From contig JAXGZG010000002.1 in the NCBI GenBank assembly GCA_040771825.1, positions 372,001 through 436,000 on the forward strand: a stretch of DNA of 64,000 bases. Reading direction: 5' to 3'. Origin of the DNA: JAXGZG01 sp040771825 (GTDB lineage Bacteria > Bacillota > Sulfobacillia > Fermentithermobacillales > Fermentithermobacillaceae). A model generated the notes under the pieces. The model was not told where the DNA came from. It did no database searches and saw only the letters and a program-made list of their open reading frames with translations. Position 1 is the first letter of the stretch. The number at the start of each line of letters is the position of its first letter. Both the position numbers and the translations under genes were made by a program. Shown one piece after another: positions 51,119 through 64,000 of the stretch.

Positions 51119-52609
51119 GTGTCCCAAGACGTGAACTCTTTTCCCGAATCGAGGCTCGACGGAGAGATTAGGCGAAGAAAGCAGAAAGTGGACTTGGCAA
51201 TCGAAAAGGGCATCAACCCCTGGGGCGACAGGTACGATACTACTTCCACGGCCAAAGAGATTTCGTCGAAATGCGACGAAATGGGCGGAGAGGCAGTCAG
51301 CATCGCAGGTCGCCTGATGGCCTTCAGAGGACATGGAAAGGCGACCTTCGCCGACCTTCGAGACCGAACCGGGCGCATCCAGCTTCACGCTCGTTTGGAC
51401 GTTCTAGGTGAGCAAAGCTATCGCAATTTCGAAGACATACTGGATATTGGCGACATAATCGGTGTGCGCGGTACAGTTTTTCGTACCAAGCGGGGAGAGC
51501 CCACGGTTGAGGTTCACCAGTGGACCATGCTCTCAAAGTCCCTGCGGCCCTTACCCGAGAAGTGGCATGGCCTCACCGACGTGGATCTTCGGTACCGTCA
51601 GAGATACCTGGATCTTATAGTTAACCCCGAAGTGCAGGACACTTTCGTCAAGAGAACAAAGATCATATCCTATATCAGGCGTTATCTAGACCAACGCGGC
51701 TTTCTGGAAGTCCAGACCCCTGTGTTGCAGACAATCGCCGGTGGGGCCAACGCGAGACCTTTCATCACTCATCACAACGCCCTAGACATTGACGTCTATA
51801 TGAGAATAGCCACGGAACTTTACCTAAAGAGACTCATTGTCGGCGGCCTGGAGCGAGTGTACGAGATTGGTCCCGATTTCCGCAACGAAGGAATAGACAC
51901 CAAGCACAACCCCGAGTTCTACATGCTTGAAGTGTACCAGGCTTATGCTGACTACCAAGACATAATGAAGCTCGTTGAGGACATGGTATCGGGTTGTGCT
52001 CAGGAAGTGCTTGGCAGCACTAGACTCACCGCAGAAGGTCACGAGATCGATCTGACGCCTCCTTGGAAGCGGCTCAGCGTATGGGATGGTATCAAGATGT
52101 ACGCAGGCATCGCCAAAGAGGATTTGCGCGACGACAAAGACGCCCGGGCAGTGGTCGACAAGTTGAACCTAAAGCTGGACAAGGGGATCACCAAGGCGAG
52201 CGTCATAGACAAGTTGCTGGACCAGTATGTTGAGCCCAAACTTATCGAGCCGACTTTTCTGGTCGATTACCCTGTGGAGATTTCGCCGTTGGCCAGAAGG
52301 AGCGTCCAGGATCCAAGCATGACCTATCGTTTCGAGCCTTTCGTCTTGACTAGGGAACTAGGCAATGCGTTTTCGGAGCTCAACGATCCTGTAGATCAGA
52401 AGGAGCGCTTCTTGCAGCAAGCGCGCGAGAAGGCCAAGGGCGACGAAGAGGCGCATCCCTACGACGAGGATTTCATCACGGCGTTAGAGTACGGCATGCC
52501 GCCCACAGGCGGACTAGGAATAGGGATCGAGAGGCTTGTCATGTTACTATGCGGCATAGACTCCATCCGCGACGTTATTCTGTTCCCCATGATGCGACCT
52601 AGGCAGTAG
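51119..52609 (+). CDS. lysS: lysyl-tRNA synthetase, class II
   Basis: A 496-residue enzyme that charges tRNA-Lys. An N-terminal OB-fold anticodon domain (GRLMAFRGHGKATFADLRD) is followed by the class II core: motif 1 near FLEVQTPVL, motif 2 YEIGPDFRNEGID and motif 3 GLGIGIERLVMLL. GTG 51119 follows AGGAGG at 8 nt. It lies immediately upstream of the rRNA operon, as in Bacillus. No T-box leader is visible between greA and lysS. tRNA-Lys(CTT) is at the other end of the window. Confidence 0.97.
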   Translation: MSQDVNSFPESRLDGEIRRRKQKVDLAIEKGINPWGDRYDTTSTAKEISSKCDEMGGEAVSIAGRLMAFRGHGKATFADLRDRTGRIQLHARLDVLGEQSYRNFEDILDIGDIIGVRGTVFRTKRGEPTVEVHQWTMLSKSLRPLPEKWHGLTDVDLRYRQRYLDLIVNPEVQDTFVKRTKIISYIRRYLDQRGFLEVQTPVLQTIAGGANARPFITHHNALDIDVYMRIATELYLKRLIVGGLERVYEIGPDFRNEGIDTKHNPEFYMLEVYQAYADYQDIMKLVEDMVSGCAQEVLGSTRLTAEGHEIDLTPPWKRLSVWDGIKMYAGIAKEDLRDDKDARAVVDKLNLKLDKGITKASVIDKLLDQYVEPKLIEPTFLVDYPVEISPLARRSVQDPSMTYRFEPFVLTRELGNAFSELNDPVDQKERFLQQAREKAKGDEEAHPYDEDFITALEYGMPPTGGLGIGIERLVMLLCGIDSIRDVILFPMMRPRQ

Positions 52610-52700
52610 GTTCGACGGTGAGAATGGCGTGGGATATTCGAGCCTCGGGGCCAATAGAGTATTTCCTGCTCAAAGCGGAAAAAATCTTTTGTGCAGGGTG

Positions 52701-52729
52701 TTGATCTCTTGAACCAGGGGTGCTATAGT
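52701..52729 (+). promoter_or_regulatory. rRNA operon promoter
   Basis: TTGATC (52701-52706) and TATAGT (52724-52729) are exactly 17 bases apart, about 100 nt before 16S. A leader containing CCTTGAAAACTGAACAGCG, an anti-termination-like stretch common before Bacillota 16S genes, follows. Confidence 0.75.
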
Positions 52730-52831
52730 ACTCCTTGCGCGCCTCACCAGGCAGCGCGAAAGAACCGAGAAACAAGTCGGTCCTTGAAAACTGAACAGCG
52801 AAAGCGAAAACCTTTAGAGTGAAGGATCAGG

Positions 52832-57577
<4,746 letters not shown>

Positions 57578-57630
57578 CTCGCGCTTAAGTTAGTTTCGCG
57601 TTAAGGATGAAGCCTTGTTCTCTTAAGTAG

Positions 57631-57748
57631 GTGAAACCGCAGGTTTTACCAGCCAGCGCAAGTAAAACCGTAGGTTTTACGAAAGCGATGCGAAACCTCT
57701 GGTTTCGCACGCAAGCGCAAGCAAGACCGAAGGGCTTGCGAAAGCGTC
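57631..57748 (+). repeat. tandem duplication of a two-hairpin unit in the 23S-5S spacer
   Basis: Two 59-nt units (57631-57689 and 57690-57748). Each has a 19-nt hairpin, a 12-nt linker, a second 19-nt hairpin and a 9-10 nt linker. Stems are GTGAAACC/GGTTTTAC, GTAAAACC/GGTTTTAC, GCGAAACC/GGTTTCGC and GCAAGACC/GGGCTTGC. Differences between the units keep the pairing (for example T-A replaced by C-G), so the structure is under selection. AGCGCAAG and GAAAGCG recur in the linkers. Confidence 0.8.
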
Positions 57749-57787
57749 ATTTCAAGGTACTTGCGCAGATGACAATCGAATACAGTT

Positions 57788-57905
<118 letters not shown>

Positions 57906-57917
57906 GTAATTTAGGAA

Positions 57918-57942
57918 GCCCCGCGAGATTCGCGGGGCTTTT
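57918..57942 (+). terminator. terminator of the rRNA operon
   Basis: GCCCCGCG/CGCGGGGC stem with a 5-nt loop followed by TTTT. Confidence 0.9.
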
Positions 57943-58120
57943 GCATGTGCGCCAGGCTACATTCCGCAGCCAGCCGTCGGATATGGCGGCCTAATCATCA
58001 GTGATGAGTGAATCTAGGAGCCGAACCTCCGGCGAGGATAGGATGTGGGGAAATGTCGGCTTCCATGTGTCTTCGTTGACACGCGATGCGACGCGCCATA
58101 CGATGCATGCGGTGATGCTC

Positions 58121-58363
58121 ATGAAACAGTCAGGGCGTGGCTCCAAGGCCATAACCGCAAGAATCCCCCAGAGCGAATATGGGCTGCTTGGGGATTATGC
58201 TACCGCGCACGGCAAGTCGATCAACTCGGTTGTCTCAGATGCAATCGCAGTAGTGACGGCAGAAATCCGTCGGCGCGAGGCCCTTGAGGCCATCGATGCG
58301 TTTCAGAAGAAGGATGGCTTACGATCTGAGTCCACCGCTGTAGAGGAAGCGGGGGCAGGTTAG
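58121..58363 (+). CDS. ribbon-helix-helix type DNA-binding protein, 80 residues
   Basis: The core KAITARIPQSEYGLLGDYATAHGKSINSVVSDAIAVV fits the ribbon-helix-helix (Arc/CopG) fold: a beta strand that reads DNA, then two helices. Such proteins are small repressors or antitoxins. No toxin gene follows; the next gene encodes an Rsm22-type protein 54-72 nt later. The start is uncertain, since the frame is open from 58001. ATG 58121 has GGTG at 6 nt, and the residues before it do not resemble the family. The C-terminus is a charged helix. Confidence 0.6.
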   Translation: MKQSGRGSKAITARIPQSEYGLLGDYATAHGKSINSVVSDAIAVVTAEIRRREALEAIDAFQKKDGLRSESTAVEEAGAG

Positions 58364-58435
58364 CATTACATTAAGCATTAGGTTTCCGAGTCCGGGCTTT
58401 TTGAGGGGGAACTCAAGATAGAACTTCCACCAGAG

Positions 58436-59422
58436 TTGCGTGATGCGGTCGTTCAGGAGATCGCCGGGATTCCAAGAAAGCGGCTGGCGGCCGCGGTTCG
58501 GGCACTCTCCCAGGAGTACCGGTCCGACAGGTCCGGGGGACACCGAAGTCCGGTTTTTGACAGAGCGGACGCACTTGCATACGCGGCGTTTCGCCTTCCT
58601 GCGACGTTTGCTGCGGTGTTCAAGGCACTTTTGCTGACCGGGGAGCGCGCGCCATTGTGGCACCCCCGAACTGTACTGGATGTTGGAGCAGGCCCGGGCA
58701 CTGCAGTATGGGCTTCAGCGGCAGTTTGGCCAGGTCTAGCCGCAGCAACTTTGCTTGAGCGCCAAGAAGGCATGATTTCTCTTGGCAAGCGATTGGCGAA
58801 ACGCTCGTTGCTTCCTGTTGTTCAGCAAGCCAACTGGGTCGATGCAGATCTGATGGCGCTGTGGGACAGCAATCCCCATGACCTAGTGGTGATGGCTTAC
58901 GTCCTAGGCGAGTTGCCTGAGGAGCGGCGCACAAGCATCATCCGGAGGTTGTGGCAGGTTACCGGCGGTGTATTGGTTATCGTTGAGCCGGGAACTCCGG
59001 CGGGGTTCGTCCGTATCAGAGCGGCTAGGGACCAACTGCTGGCGCAAGGTGCCAGTGTTGTGGCTCCTTGCCCGCACCGCGGAGCGTGCCCCATGGCGCA
59101 GGGTGACTGGTGTCACTTTGCACAGCGCGTTGCCCGATCGCAGGTTCAAAGGCAGGTAAAGGACGCGGAGTTATCTTACGAGGATGAGAAGTTCTCTTTT
59201 GTTGCCGCCTCCCGCGATGCAACCCAGGGTGTTTCTGCACGTATTCCTGCACGAGTGATCCGACACCCACAGACAAGGCCAGGCCACATTCGTCTCGAGC
59301 TCTGCACCCCGACGGGCCTTATGAGTATCGTTGTTACCCACAAAGATCGCCAGGGGTTTAGGGCTGCTCGGGACGCAGAATGGGGCTCGACGTTTGACCC
59401 AGACTACATCCGACGGACCTGA
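58436..59422 (+). CDS. Rsm22-family protein (ribosomal small subunit assembly, methyltransferase fold)
   Basis: A protein of about 330 residues with a SAM-binding Rossmann core (TVLDVGAGPGTAVWA, LVVMAYVLGELPEERR, VLVIVEPGTPAGF). It has the Rsm22 cysteine motif CPHRGACPMAQGDWCHFAQR, thought to hold an Fe-S cluster as in mitochondrial METTL17. The start is a puzzle. TTG 58436 has no SD. The family N-terminus ELPPELRDA begins six codons upstream, and ATA at 58418-58420 stands where the ATG should be, with GAGGGGGA 7 nt before it; no ATG, GTG or TTG lies between that point and the TAG at 58379. Initiation may be at ATA. Confidence 0.85.
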   Translation: MRDAVVQEIAGIPRKRLAAAVRALSQEYRSDRSGGHRSPVFDRADALAYAAFRLPATFAAVFKALLLTGERAPLWHPRTVLDVGAGPGTAVWASAAVWPGLAAATLLERQEGMISLGKRLAKRSLLPVVQQANWVDADLMALWDSNPHDLVVMAYVLGELPEERRTSIIRRLWQVTGGVLVIVEPGTPAGFVRIRAARDQLLAQGASVVAPCPHRGACPMAQGDWCHFAQRVARSQVQRQVKDAELSYEDEKFSFVAASRDATQGVSARIPARVIRHPQTRPGHIRLELCTPTGLMSIVVTHKDRQGFRAARDAEWGSTFDPDYIRRT

Positions 59423-59938
59423 CTCGGTCTTGATGAACGCGCCGCGCCCCGATCAGCCGTGCGGGCGTTGTCGGACCATACACCTGCCAAAAACCACCTT
59501 GGAACAGGCATGTTGTGAATTCGTCAGTATATGTGTGACGTCCGAATCCGGAAACCACCGGAAGGCAATTGAATGGGCAGCCCAGAGAGGCGGGTCAGAT
59601 TGTGGAAATACCGATAGGGTGTTGACAAGTCTGGGGATAACTGGCAAGTTCTGTGGATAATGTGCCACAATTTGGATGTCGGTCGCCTGCATGTCTTGGC
59701 GGGGTTCCACAAGGCGAGTCGGCCAGGTCACGATTTGACCGCTTTGGTGAGGTTTTCGCCAAGAAGCGCTCCGCTAACTCGCCGGACCCGCGCCCGGGAG
59801 CGAAGGCTCGAGCCCGCGACGCCCAAAACCCAGCATACAACCTGCAGTCCCAGACATTGCGAGTGATCTTCCGGTCTACGGACTGGTATTATGTAAACTA
59901 GAGTTTCTCCAAGACTTAGGACAAGGGAGAGATGGAGC
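59423..59938. other. 516-nt intergenic stretch with DnaA-box-like sites
   Basis: No gene is supported here. CTGTGGATAA (59651-59660) contains the perfect DnaA box TTATCCACA on the minus strand, and CTGGGGATAA (59631-59640) is a near match 20 nt away. Otherwise nothing is recognised except the promoter below. Confidence 0.4.
59884..59892 (+). promoter_or_regulatory. extended -10 promoter before the BsuPI gene
   Basis: TGGTATTAT combines the TGn extension with TATTAT, 47 nt before the start codon. No convincing -35 box is present. Confidence 0.4.
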
Positions 59939-60790
59939 ATGTCGAAAAGGGTACTGAAGATTGCCGTGTTTGCAGCGCTTGTCATGGCGATTGCGATTCC
60001 CGCGGTGAGCCTTGCAGCCCCGGCAGCGGATTCAGGAAAAATGACTCAGCAGGCGTCTTGGCAACAGACCAGGGCACCATTTCAGATTTGGTCGGGATGG
60101 GGTTACAAGCCTTGGGGAGGAACTGGGCTAGATTACTCGATCCACCATTCTGCTGAGAAGAACGAGTTGATCTTGTACGTATTCAACAACACCCGGAAGC
60201 CTATCACTGTCACCACTCCCACAAGTCAGATGGTTGACTTCGCCCTTTGGAAGGACGGGCAGTTGGCATGGCGCGCGTCAGCTGGCAAGAACTATCTCCA
60301 GACAGTCACCACAGAAACATTTAAGCCCGGAGAAGGCAAGTCGTACAAAGAGAGCCTGCCCTGGCTGCCCACGGGCACCTATTTCGCCCAGGCGTATTTC
60401 CTGGGTGAAACCAAGTGGCATCCAGTGGCGTCCGCCTACATCTGGATGCGTACGTACGAACCGGTGCAGTACAGCATCGATTACCTCGCTCCTAACTGGT
60501 TCAATGGGACGCCCAGACTCAGAGTTGCCATCAAGAACGTCTCAGGCAAGGACATTACCCTGCCTTACCAGTATGGGTATCAGATCCTGGTGAAGAAAGC
60601 GGGAGCCAGGGAGTACTTGGGCTACGTCGGCATGGGGCAGTCTTTGGGTACCATAGCCAACGGCGCTACCCGGTACGCTTTCGTGAACCTCAATAACCTG
60701 GAACCCGGTGCATATCAGGCTGACGTTAGGTCCAACATAGGGACCGGGCGCTACGTTACCATGGCGTCTACCCGGTTCTACGTTTGGTAG
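59939..60790 (+). CDS. exported BsuPI-domain protein
   Basis: A 283-residue exported protein with a signal peptide (MSKRVLKIAVFAALVMAIAI, cleavage near SLAAPA). Residues about 75-165 match the BsuPI (intracellular proteinase inhibitor) domain: NNTRKPITVTTPTSQMVDFALWKDGQLAW and LPTGTYFAQAYF. A second copy, weaker, fills about 180-280 (VSGKDITLPYQYGYQILVK, LEPGAYQADVRS). The fold is an immunoglobulin-like sandwich and need not inhibit proteases; an extracellular structural or binding role is likely. ATG 59939 follows GGGAGAGATGGAG. A hairpin lies 100 nt after the stop. Confidence 0.82.
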   Translation: MSKRVLKIAVFAALVMAIAIPAVSLAAPAADSGKMTQQASWQQTRAPFQIWSGWGYKPWGGTGLDYSIHHSAEKNELILYVFNNTRKPITVTTPTSQMVDFALWKDGQLAWRASAGKNYLQTVTTETFKPGEGKSYKESLPWLPTGTYFAQAYFLGETKWHPVASAYIWMRTYEPVQYSIDYLAPNWFNGTPRLRVAIKNVSGKDITLPYQYGYQILVKKAGAREYLGYVGMGQSLGTIANGATRYAFVNLNNLEPGAYQADVRSNIGTGRYVTMASTRFYVW

Positions 60791-60895
60791 ACGAGCGCCA
60801 TAGAAAGGCCAGGTAAACAGGCTAGTATGATAGGTCGGGCAAAATGCGGACATTGTGTTTAGATAAGGCAGACGGCCACGGAAATGCGGCACAAG

Positions 60896-60926
60896 AGGGC
60901 CAGGGGGCATGGGCGTCCCTGGCCCT
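60896..60926 (+). terminator. GC-rich hairpin after the BsuPI gene
   Basis: AGGGCCAGGG/CCCTGGCCCT perfect 10-bp stem with an 11-nt loop, without a T tract. The rest of the 300-nt gap to the EF-G2 gene holds nothing else I can assign. Confidence 0.45.
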
Positions 60927-61090
60927 AACTCAGTCAATTGCCCGCGGTCCGAGGGCAGCCGTTCCGCCACGGGCCCAAAGATGCAGGTAGCCATAGTCGA
61001 CGAAGAGTTTGCACTTGCGCCCCACTCCTGGTAATTGATATCATGCCCCAGGAGCCTTGCGCTTTTTTTGACTGCAGGAGGAGATGCCTT

Positions 61091-63172
61091 ATGAAGGATT
61101 ATTCCACGGAAAACATCCGAAACGTTGCCTTTGTCTCCCATAGCGGCGCCGGGAAAACAACCGTAGGTGACGCTATGCTTTACGTAACTGGCGGAAACGA
61201 CAGGTTTGGGAGAATCGATGACGAGACGTCGATTCTTGATTTTGATCCCGAAGAAATTAGAAGGAAGACTACGATTACTACCTCGGTCGCCCCTGTAGAG
61301 TGGAAGGGCAAAAAGGTAAACATTCTGGACACGCCCGGGTATTTCGACTTTGTGGGTGAGGTACGATCCTCCCTCCGGATTGGTGACGGGGCCGTCGTTA
61401 TCATCGACGCCACAGGCGGAGTCGAGGTTGGGACCGAACTGGTGTGGCAGTACGCAGAGGAGTACAAAGTGCCCCGGCTTCTTGTGGTCAACAAACTAGA
61501 CAGGGAAAATACCGATTTCGACTCGGTTGTAGCCAAGATAAACGAATCTTTTGGCGGTCACGCCATACCCTTATATCTTCCTGCAGGTAAGCAAGGCTCA
61601 TTAAGCGGCGTGGTTGACGTCATCCGCAACAAGATGTACAAGACCAACCCCGACGGAAAGTGCGTTGAGGGCCAGGTCCCCGGGGATCTCCAAGATGCTA
61701 TTGCAACCGTCAAAGAGCAACTCAAAGAAGCTGCTTGCGATGGAGATGACGACTTGATGGAGAAGTACCTGGAAGAAGGGGACCTAAGCGATGACGACGT
61801 TCTGCGCGGCTTAAGACTAGCGTGCGTGGCAGGCAAAGTGTTCCCAGTGGTTCCTCTATCCGCCGCAAGACTCGTTGGAGTAAGTCAGTTACTGGACTCC
61901 ATAGTGGAATACCTGCCTTCACCCGAGGACGTTCCCTTCATGCAGGGCACTAAGCCCGGCACGGATGAAGAAGTCGTCCGATCGGCAAGTCAATCTGACC
62001 CTTTCTCTGCGCTGGTGTTTAAGACCACGGCTGACCCCTATGTGGGCAAACTCACGCTTTTCCGGGTCTATTCGGGGAGATTCACCTCCAACGGGACGTC
62101 TTTCAACTCGACAAAGGGCAGGACCGAGAGGATAGGCCAGCTATATACCATCAAAGGCAAATCCCAAGAACCCGTGGCTTCGGTCGTCGCCGGGGATATT
62201 GGCGCTGTGGCTAAACTCCAAGAGACGTTGACAGGAGACACTTTGTGCAGCGCTGACGGTCCCGTTGTGTATCCGCCCATCAAGTTCCCGGCCCCTGTAT
62301 ACTCCGTGGCGGTCCACCCCAAGACCAAAGGCGACGAAGACAAGATTGGCACGGGCCTCGCTAGACTTACAGAGGAAGACCCCACCATTCGGGTGGAACG
62401 GAACGCCGAGACCTCGGAGACTATTCTTTCGGGACTGGGCGAAGTCCATGTGGACGTTACCACCGGAAAGCTTAAGAGGAAATTTGGGGTGGATGTGGAG
62501 CTGACCAACCCGAGGATTCCTTACAGGGAGACCATCAAGGGTTCGGCCAAGGCTGAAGGAAGACATAAGAAGCAGACGGGCGGGCGCGGCCAATTTGGTC
62601 ACGTCTGGATCGAGTTTGAGCCCGTGGAAGATAAGGAATTTGAATTTGTTGACAAGATCTTCGGAGGCGCGGTCCCCAGACAGTTCATACCGGCTGTGGA
62701 AAAAGGTTTGAAAGAAGCGCTACCCGAGGGGGTTCTAGCAGGCTACCCTGTAACCAACATCAGGGCTATATTGTACGATGGTTCGTTCCACCCTGTGGAC
62801 TCTTCGGAAATGGCGTTCAAAATAGCGGCTTCCTTGGCATTTAAGAAGGGTTTAGCAGATGCCCAGCCAGTCATCTTGGAGCCTATTATGAGGCTTGAGG
62901 TGATGGTGCCAGAGCAGTTCATGGGAGATATCATGGGGGATCTCAACAAGAAGCGCGGCCGTATCCTGGGGATGGAGACCAAAGGCCACATCCAGGTGAT
63001 CAAGGCCACGGCGCCCCTTGCGGAAATCCAAAAGTATGCTATCGATCTGAGGTCCATGACCCAGGGTCGCGGCCTCTTCACTGTGGAGTTCGACCACTAC
63101 GACGAGGTCCCTGGCAACATTGCAGAAGATATTATCGAAGCGTCCAAGAAGGAGAAAGAGCAGTCGAAGTAG
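61091..63172 (+). CDS. elongation factor G-like GTPase (EF-G2 type)
   Basis: A 693-residue translational GTPase. The G1 motif is FVSHSGAGKTT (residues 14-24), G3 ILDTPGYFDF and G4 VVNKLDREN. The switch I region reads RRKTTITTSVAPVEW, not the RGITI of canonical EF-G, which places it in the EF-G2 group. Domains II to V follow (ETLTGDTLC, PRIPYRETI, GGRGQFGHVWIE, MRLEVMVPEQFMGDIMGDLNKKRGRI). EF-G2 has been linked to ribosome recycling or stress in other bacteria, with unclear translocation activity. ATG 61091 follows GGAGGAG at 9 nt. No ribosomal protein genes flank it, so it is not the housekeeping copy. Confidence 0.92.
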   Translation: MKDYSTENIRNVAFVSHSGAGKTTVGDAMLYVTGGNDRFGRIDDETSILDFDPEEIRRKTTITTSVAPVEWKGKKVNILDTPGYFDFVGEVRSSLRIGDGAVVIIDATGGVEVGTELVWQYAEEYKVPRLLVVNKLDRENTDFDSVVAKINESFGGHAIPLYLPAGKQGSLSGVVDVIRNKMYKTNPDGKCVEGQVPGDLQDAIATVKEQLKEAACDGDDDLMEKYLEEGDLSDDDVLRGLRLACVAGKVFPVVPLSAARLVGVSQLLDSIVEYLPSPEDVPFMQGTKPGTDEEVVRSASQSDPFSALVFKTTADPYVGKLTLFRVYSGRFTSNGTSFNSTKGRTERIGQLYTIKGKSQEPVASVVAGDIGAVAKLQETLTGDTLCSADGPVVYPPIKFPAPVYSVAVHPKTKGDEDKIGTGLARLTEEDPTIRVERNAETSETILSGLGEVHVDVTTGKLKRKFGVDVELTNPRIPYRETIKGSAKAEGRHKKQTGGRGQFGHVWIEFEPVEDKEFEFVDKIFGGAVPRQFIPAVEKGLKEALPEGVLAGYPVTNIRAILYDGSFHPVDSSEMAFKIAASLAFKKGLADAQPVILEPIMRLEVMVPEQFMGDIMGDLNKKRGRILGMETKGHIQVIKATAPLAEIQKYAIDLRSMTQGRGLFTVEFDHYDEVPGNIAEDIIEASKKEKEQSK

Positions 63173-63205
63173 AGAGACGCCGAAGCACAGAGAAGTAAAG
63201 AGACG

Positions 63206-63245
63206 ATGCCCCTGCGGTGTATGGACATGGCCGCAGGGGCATTTA
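63206..63245. terminator. bidirectional terminator between EF-G2 and SpoIID genes
   Basis: ATGCCCCTGCGG/CCGCAGGGGCAT stem with a 13-nt loop between converging genes; TTTAC follows on the plus strand. Confidence 0.75.
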
Positions 63246-63246
63246 C

Positions 63247-64000
63247 CTATTTCCACAGGTTTTGTATCTTGATGCCTTTATAGTAGTAGTTCACAATATC
63301 CTTTGCTGACTTCCCTCGCTGGGCCATGAGCCAGGCTCCCCACTGAGACATTCCGACTCCGTGGCCATCGCCTCGCCCTCGCATAGACACAGAGTCTCCT
63401 TCCATGCGGAGCTCATCCACCAAAGTGGATTTCATCTGGCGGTCTCCAATGGCCAGCCTAAAGGACGGAGCCGAGACCTCCTTTCCGTTGATAATAAGGG
63501 TCTCCGCCCTGCCTGAAGGGCCTTTGCGGCCAATCTTCACCGATGTTACGTATCCTACCTCGGTTCCCAGGGACGAGCAGGCCTTGGACACGGCATCGTT
63601 GCTGAAGGTGTAGCGCCAAGTCTGAACGGGCTCAGTCTGGACGTCTGTGACAGGAGTGACGTAGGGCGTGGATTCTTTCCTGAAGTTCAATCCTTCAACT
63701 GCAGACGCGGTCTTGCCTCCGGATGCTGCGTGAAACCAAGCCATAATAGGCTGGCCCTTGTAGGTTATTACTTGGCCCCGGGTATTCTTGACTGCGGCCT
63801 TCACCTTGTCATTGACCCTTGCCGCGTTGTACGCCTGAAACTCCTTAGGGTTCGTGCTGGCCTGGGCGTTTCGTCCCGAGATGTTGCCTTCCTGGAGTTT
63901 CTTCATTGTGAAAGTCCTCGCTACAATGGTCTGGGCTTCAAGGGCCTGGGCGGGCCATGTGGGTTCCATTTCTGCAGCAACTACGCCCTCGAGGTAGGTC
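63247..64000 (-). CDS. SpoIID/LytB-domain protein (5' end beyond the window)
   Basis: A partial gene, at least 250 residues. The frame stays open to the window edge, with TYLEGVVAAEMEPTWPAQALEAQT read through the last bases. SpoIID is a lytic transglycosylase that cuts peptidoglycan chains lacking peptide stems during engulfment; family motifs here are VARTFTMKKL, AWFHAASGGKTASAVEG, STPYVTPV and GRGDGHGVGMSQWGAWLMAQ. The Glu of VAAEM is probably the catalytic acid. Whether it is spoIID itself or a LytB-type relative cannot be told without the N-terminus. Confidence 0.9.
   Translation of the reverse strand, partial: TYLEGVVAAEMEPTWPAQALEAQTIVARTFTMKKLQEGNISGRNAQASTNPKEFQAYNAARVNDKVKAAVKNTRGQVITYKGQPIMAWFHAASGGKTASAVEGLNFRKESTPYVTPVTDVQTEPVQTWRYTFSNDAVSKACSSLGTEVGYVTSVKIGRKGPSGRAETLIINGKEVSAPSFRLAIGDRQMKSTLVDELRMEGDSVSMRGRGDGHGVGMSQWGAWLMAQRGKSAKDIVNYYYKGIKIQNLWK

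Noticed and set aside
57631..57748. CRISPR-like array between 23S and 5S
   Set aside because: The units are two hairpin pairs in tandem without unique spacers of constant length, and no cas genes are nearby.

Overview
The window comes from a spore-forming, Gram-positive-type bacterium of the Bacillota (Clostridia or a related deep branch). The evidence is spoIIE, a SpoIID/LytB protein, a GerMN/SLH spore-surface type protein, strong AGGAGG ribosome binding sites with many GTG and TTG starts, and a complete 16S-23S-5S rRNA operon of Firmicutes type. The backbone follows the near-origin order known from Bacillus: spoIIE - tilS - ftsH - coaX - dus - greA - lysS - rrn. Large blocks of other genes are inserted between these members. 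The species cannot be named from sequence alone.

Region by region. 1-1.2 kb: tRNA-Met and tRNA-Lys behind a consensus promoter, then a holin/amidase phage-lysis remnant. 1.3-9.3 kb (mostly minus strand): rubredoxin, mscL, copA, a second P-type ATPase split by a one-base frameshift, a TrmB-type regulator with a clear promoter and operator, and a diguanylate cyclase. 9.5-13 kb: an ECF S component, a GerMN-SLH-Gmad2 surface protein, and rsgA. 13-15.4 kb: spoIIE. 15.5-21.8 kb: an export module made of two SipW-type exported proteins, a DUF5305 membrane protein, a SipW-like signal peptidase and a dedicated two-component system whose kinase carries an in-frame TGA. 21.9-25.4 kb: tilS and ftsH with no hprT between them. 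25.5-26.6 kb: hypAB. 27-38 kb: a methyltransferase, an M24 peptidase, an M16 peptidase pair, hutH, hutI, a small membrane protein, formate-tetrahydrofolate ligase and an S58 (P1) peptidase. 38-39.7 kb: an ECF S component and coaX.

39.7-42.7 kb holds a minus-strand operon of four membrane proteins, one of DUF6754 type, with no known function. 42.9-47.4 kb: a HAD phosphatase, a DUF1540 protein, phosphohexomutase, a DUF151 nuclease-type protein and dus. 47.5-50.3 kb: a self-contained operon of a helix-turn-helix regulator with its own promoter and 22-bp operator, an unassigned protein, and an oxidoreductase resembling acyl-ACP reductase. 50.3-52.6 kb: greA and lysS. 52.7-57.9 kb: the rRNA operon, with a duplicated hairpin array between 23S and 5S. 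58-64 kb: a ribbon-helix-helix protein, an Rsm22 homologue with an odd start, a BsuPI-domain protein, an EF-G2-type GTPase and the 3' part of a SpoIID/LytB gene.

The strongest candidates for undescribed biology are the four-gene membrane operon, the SipW/DUF5305 export module with its private two-component system, the regulator plus acyl-ACP-reductase-like operon, and the compensated tandem hairpins in the 23S-5S spacer. The frameshift and the in-frame stop may be real mutations or assembly errors; the sequence alone does not decide.
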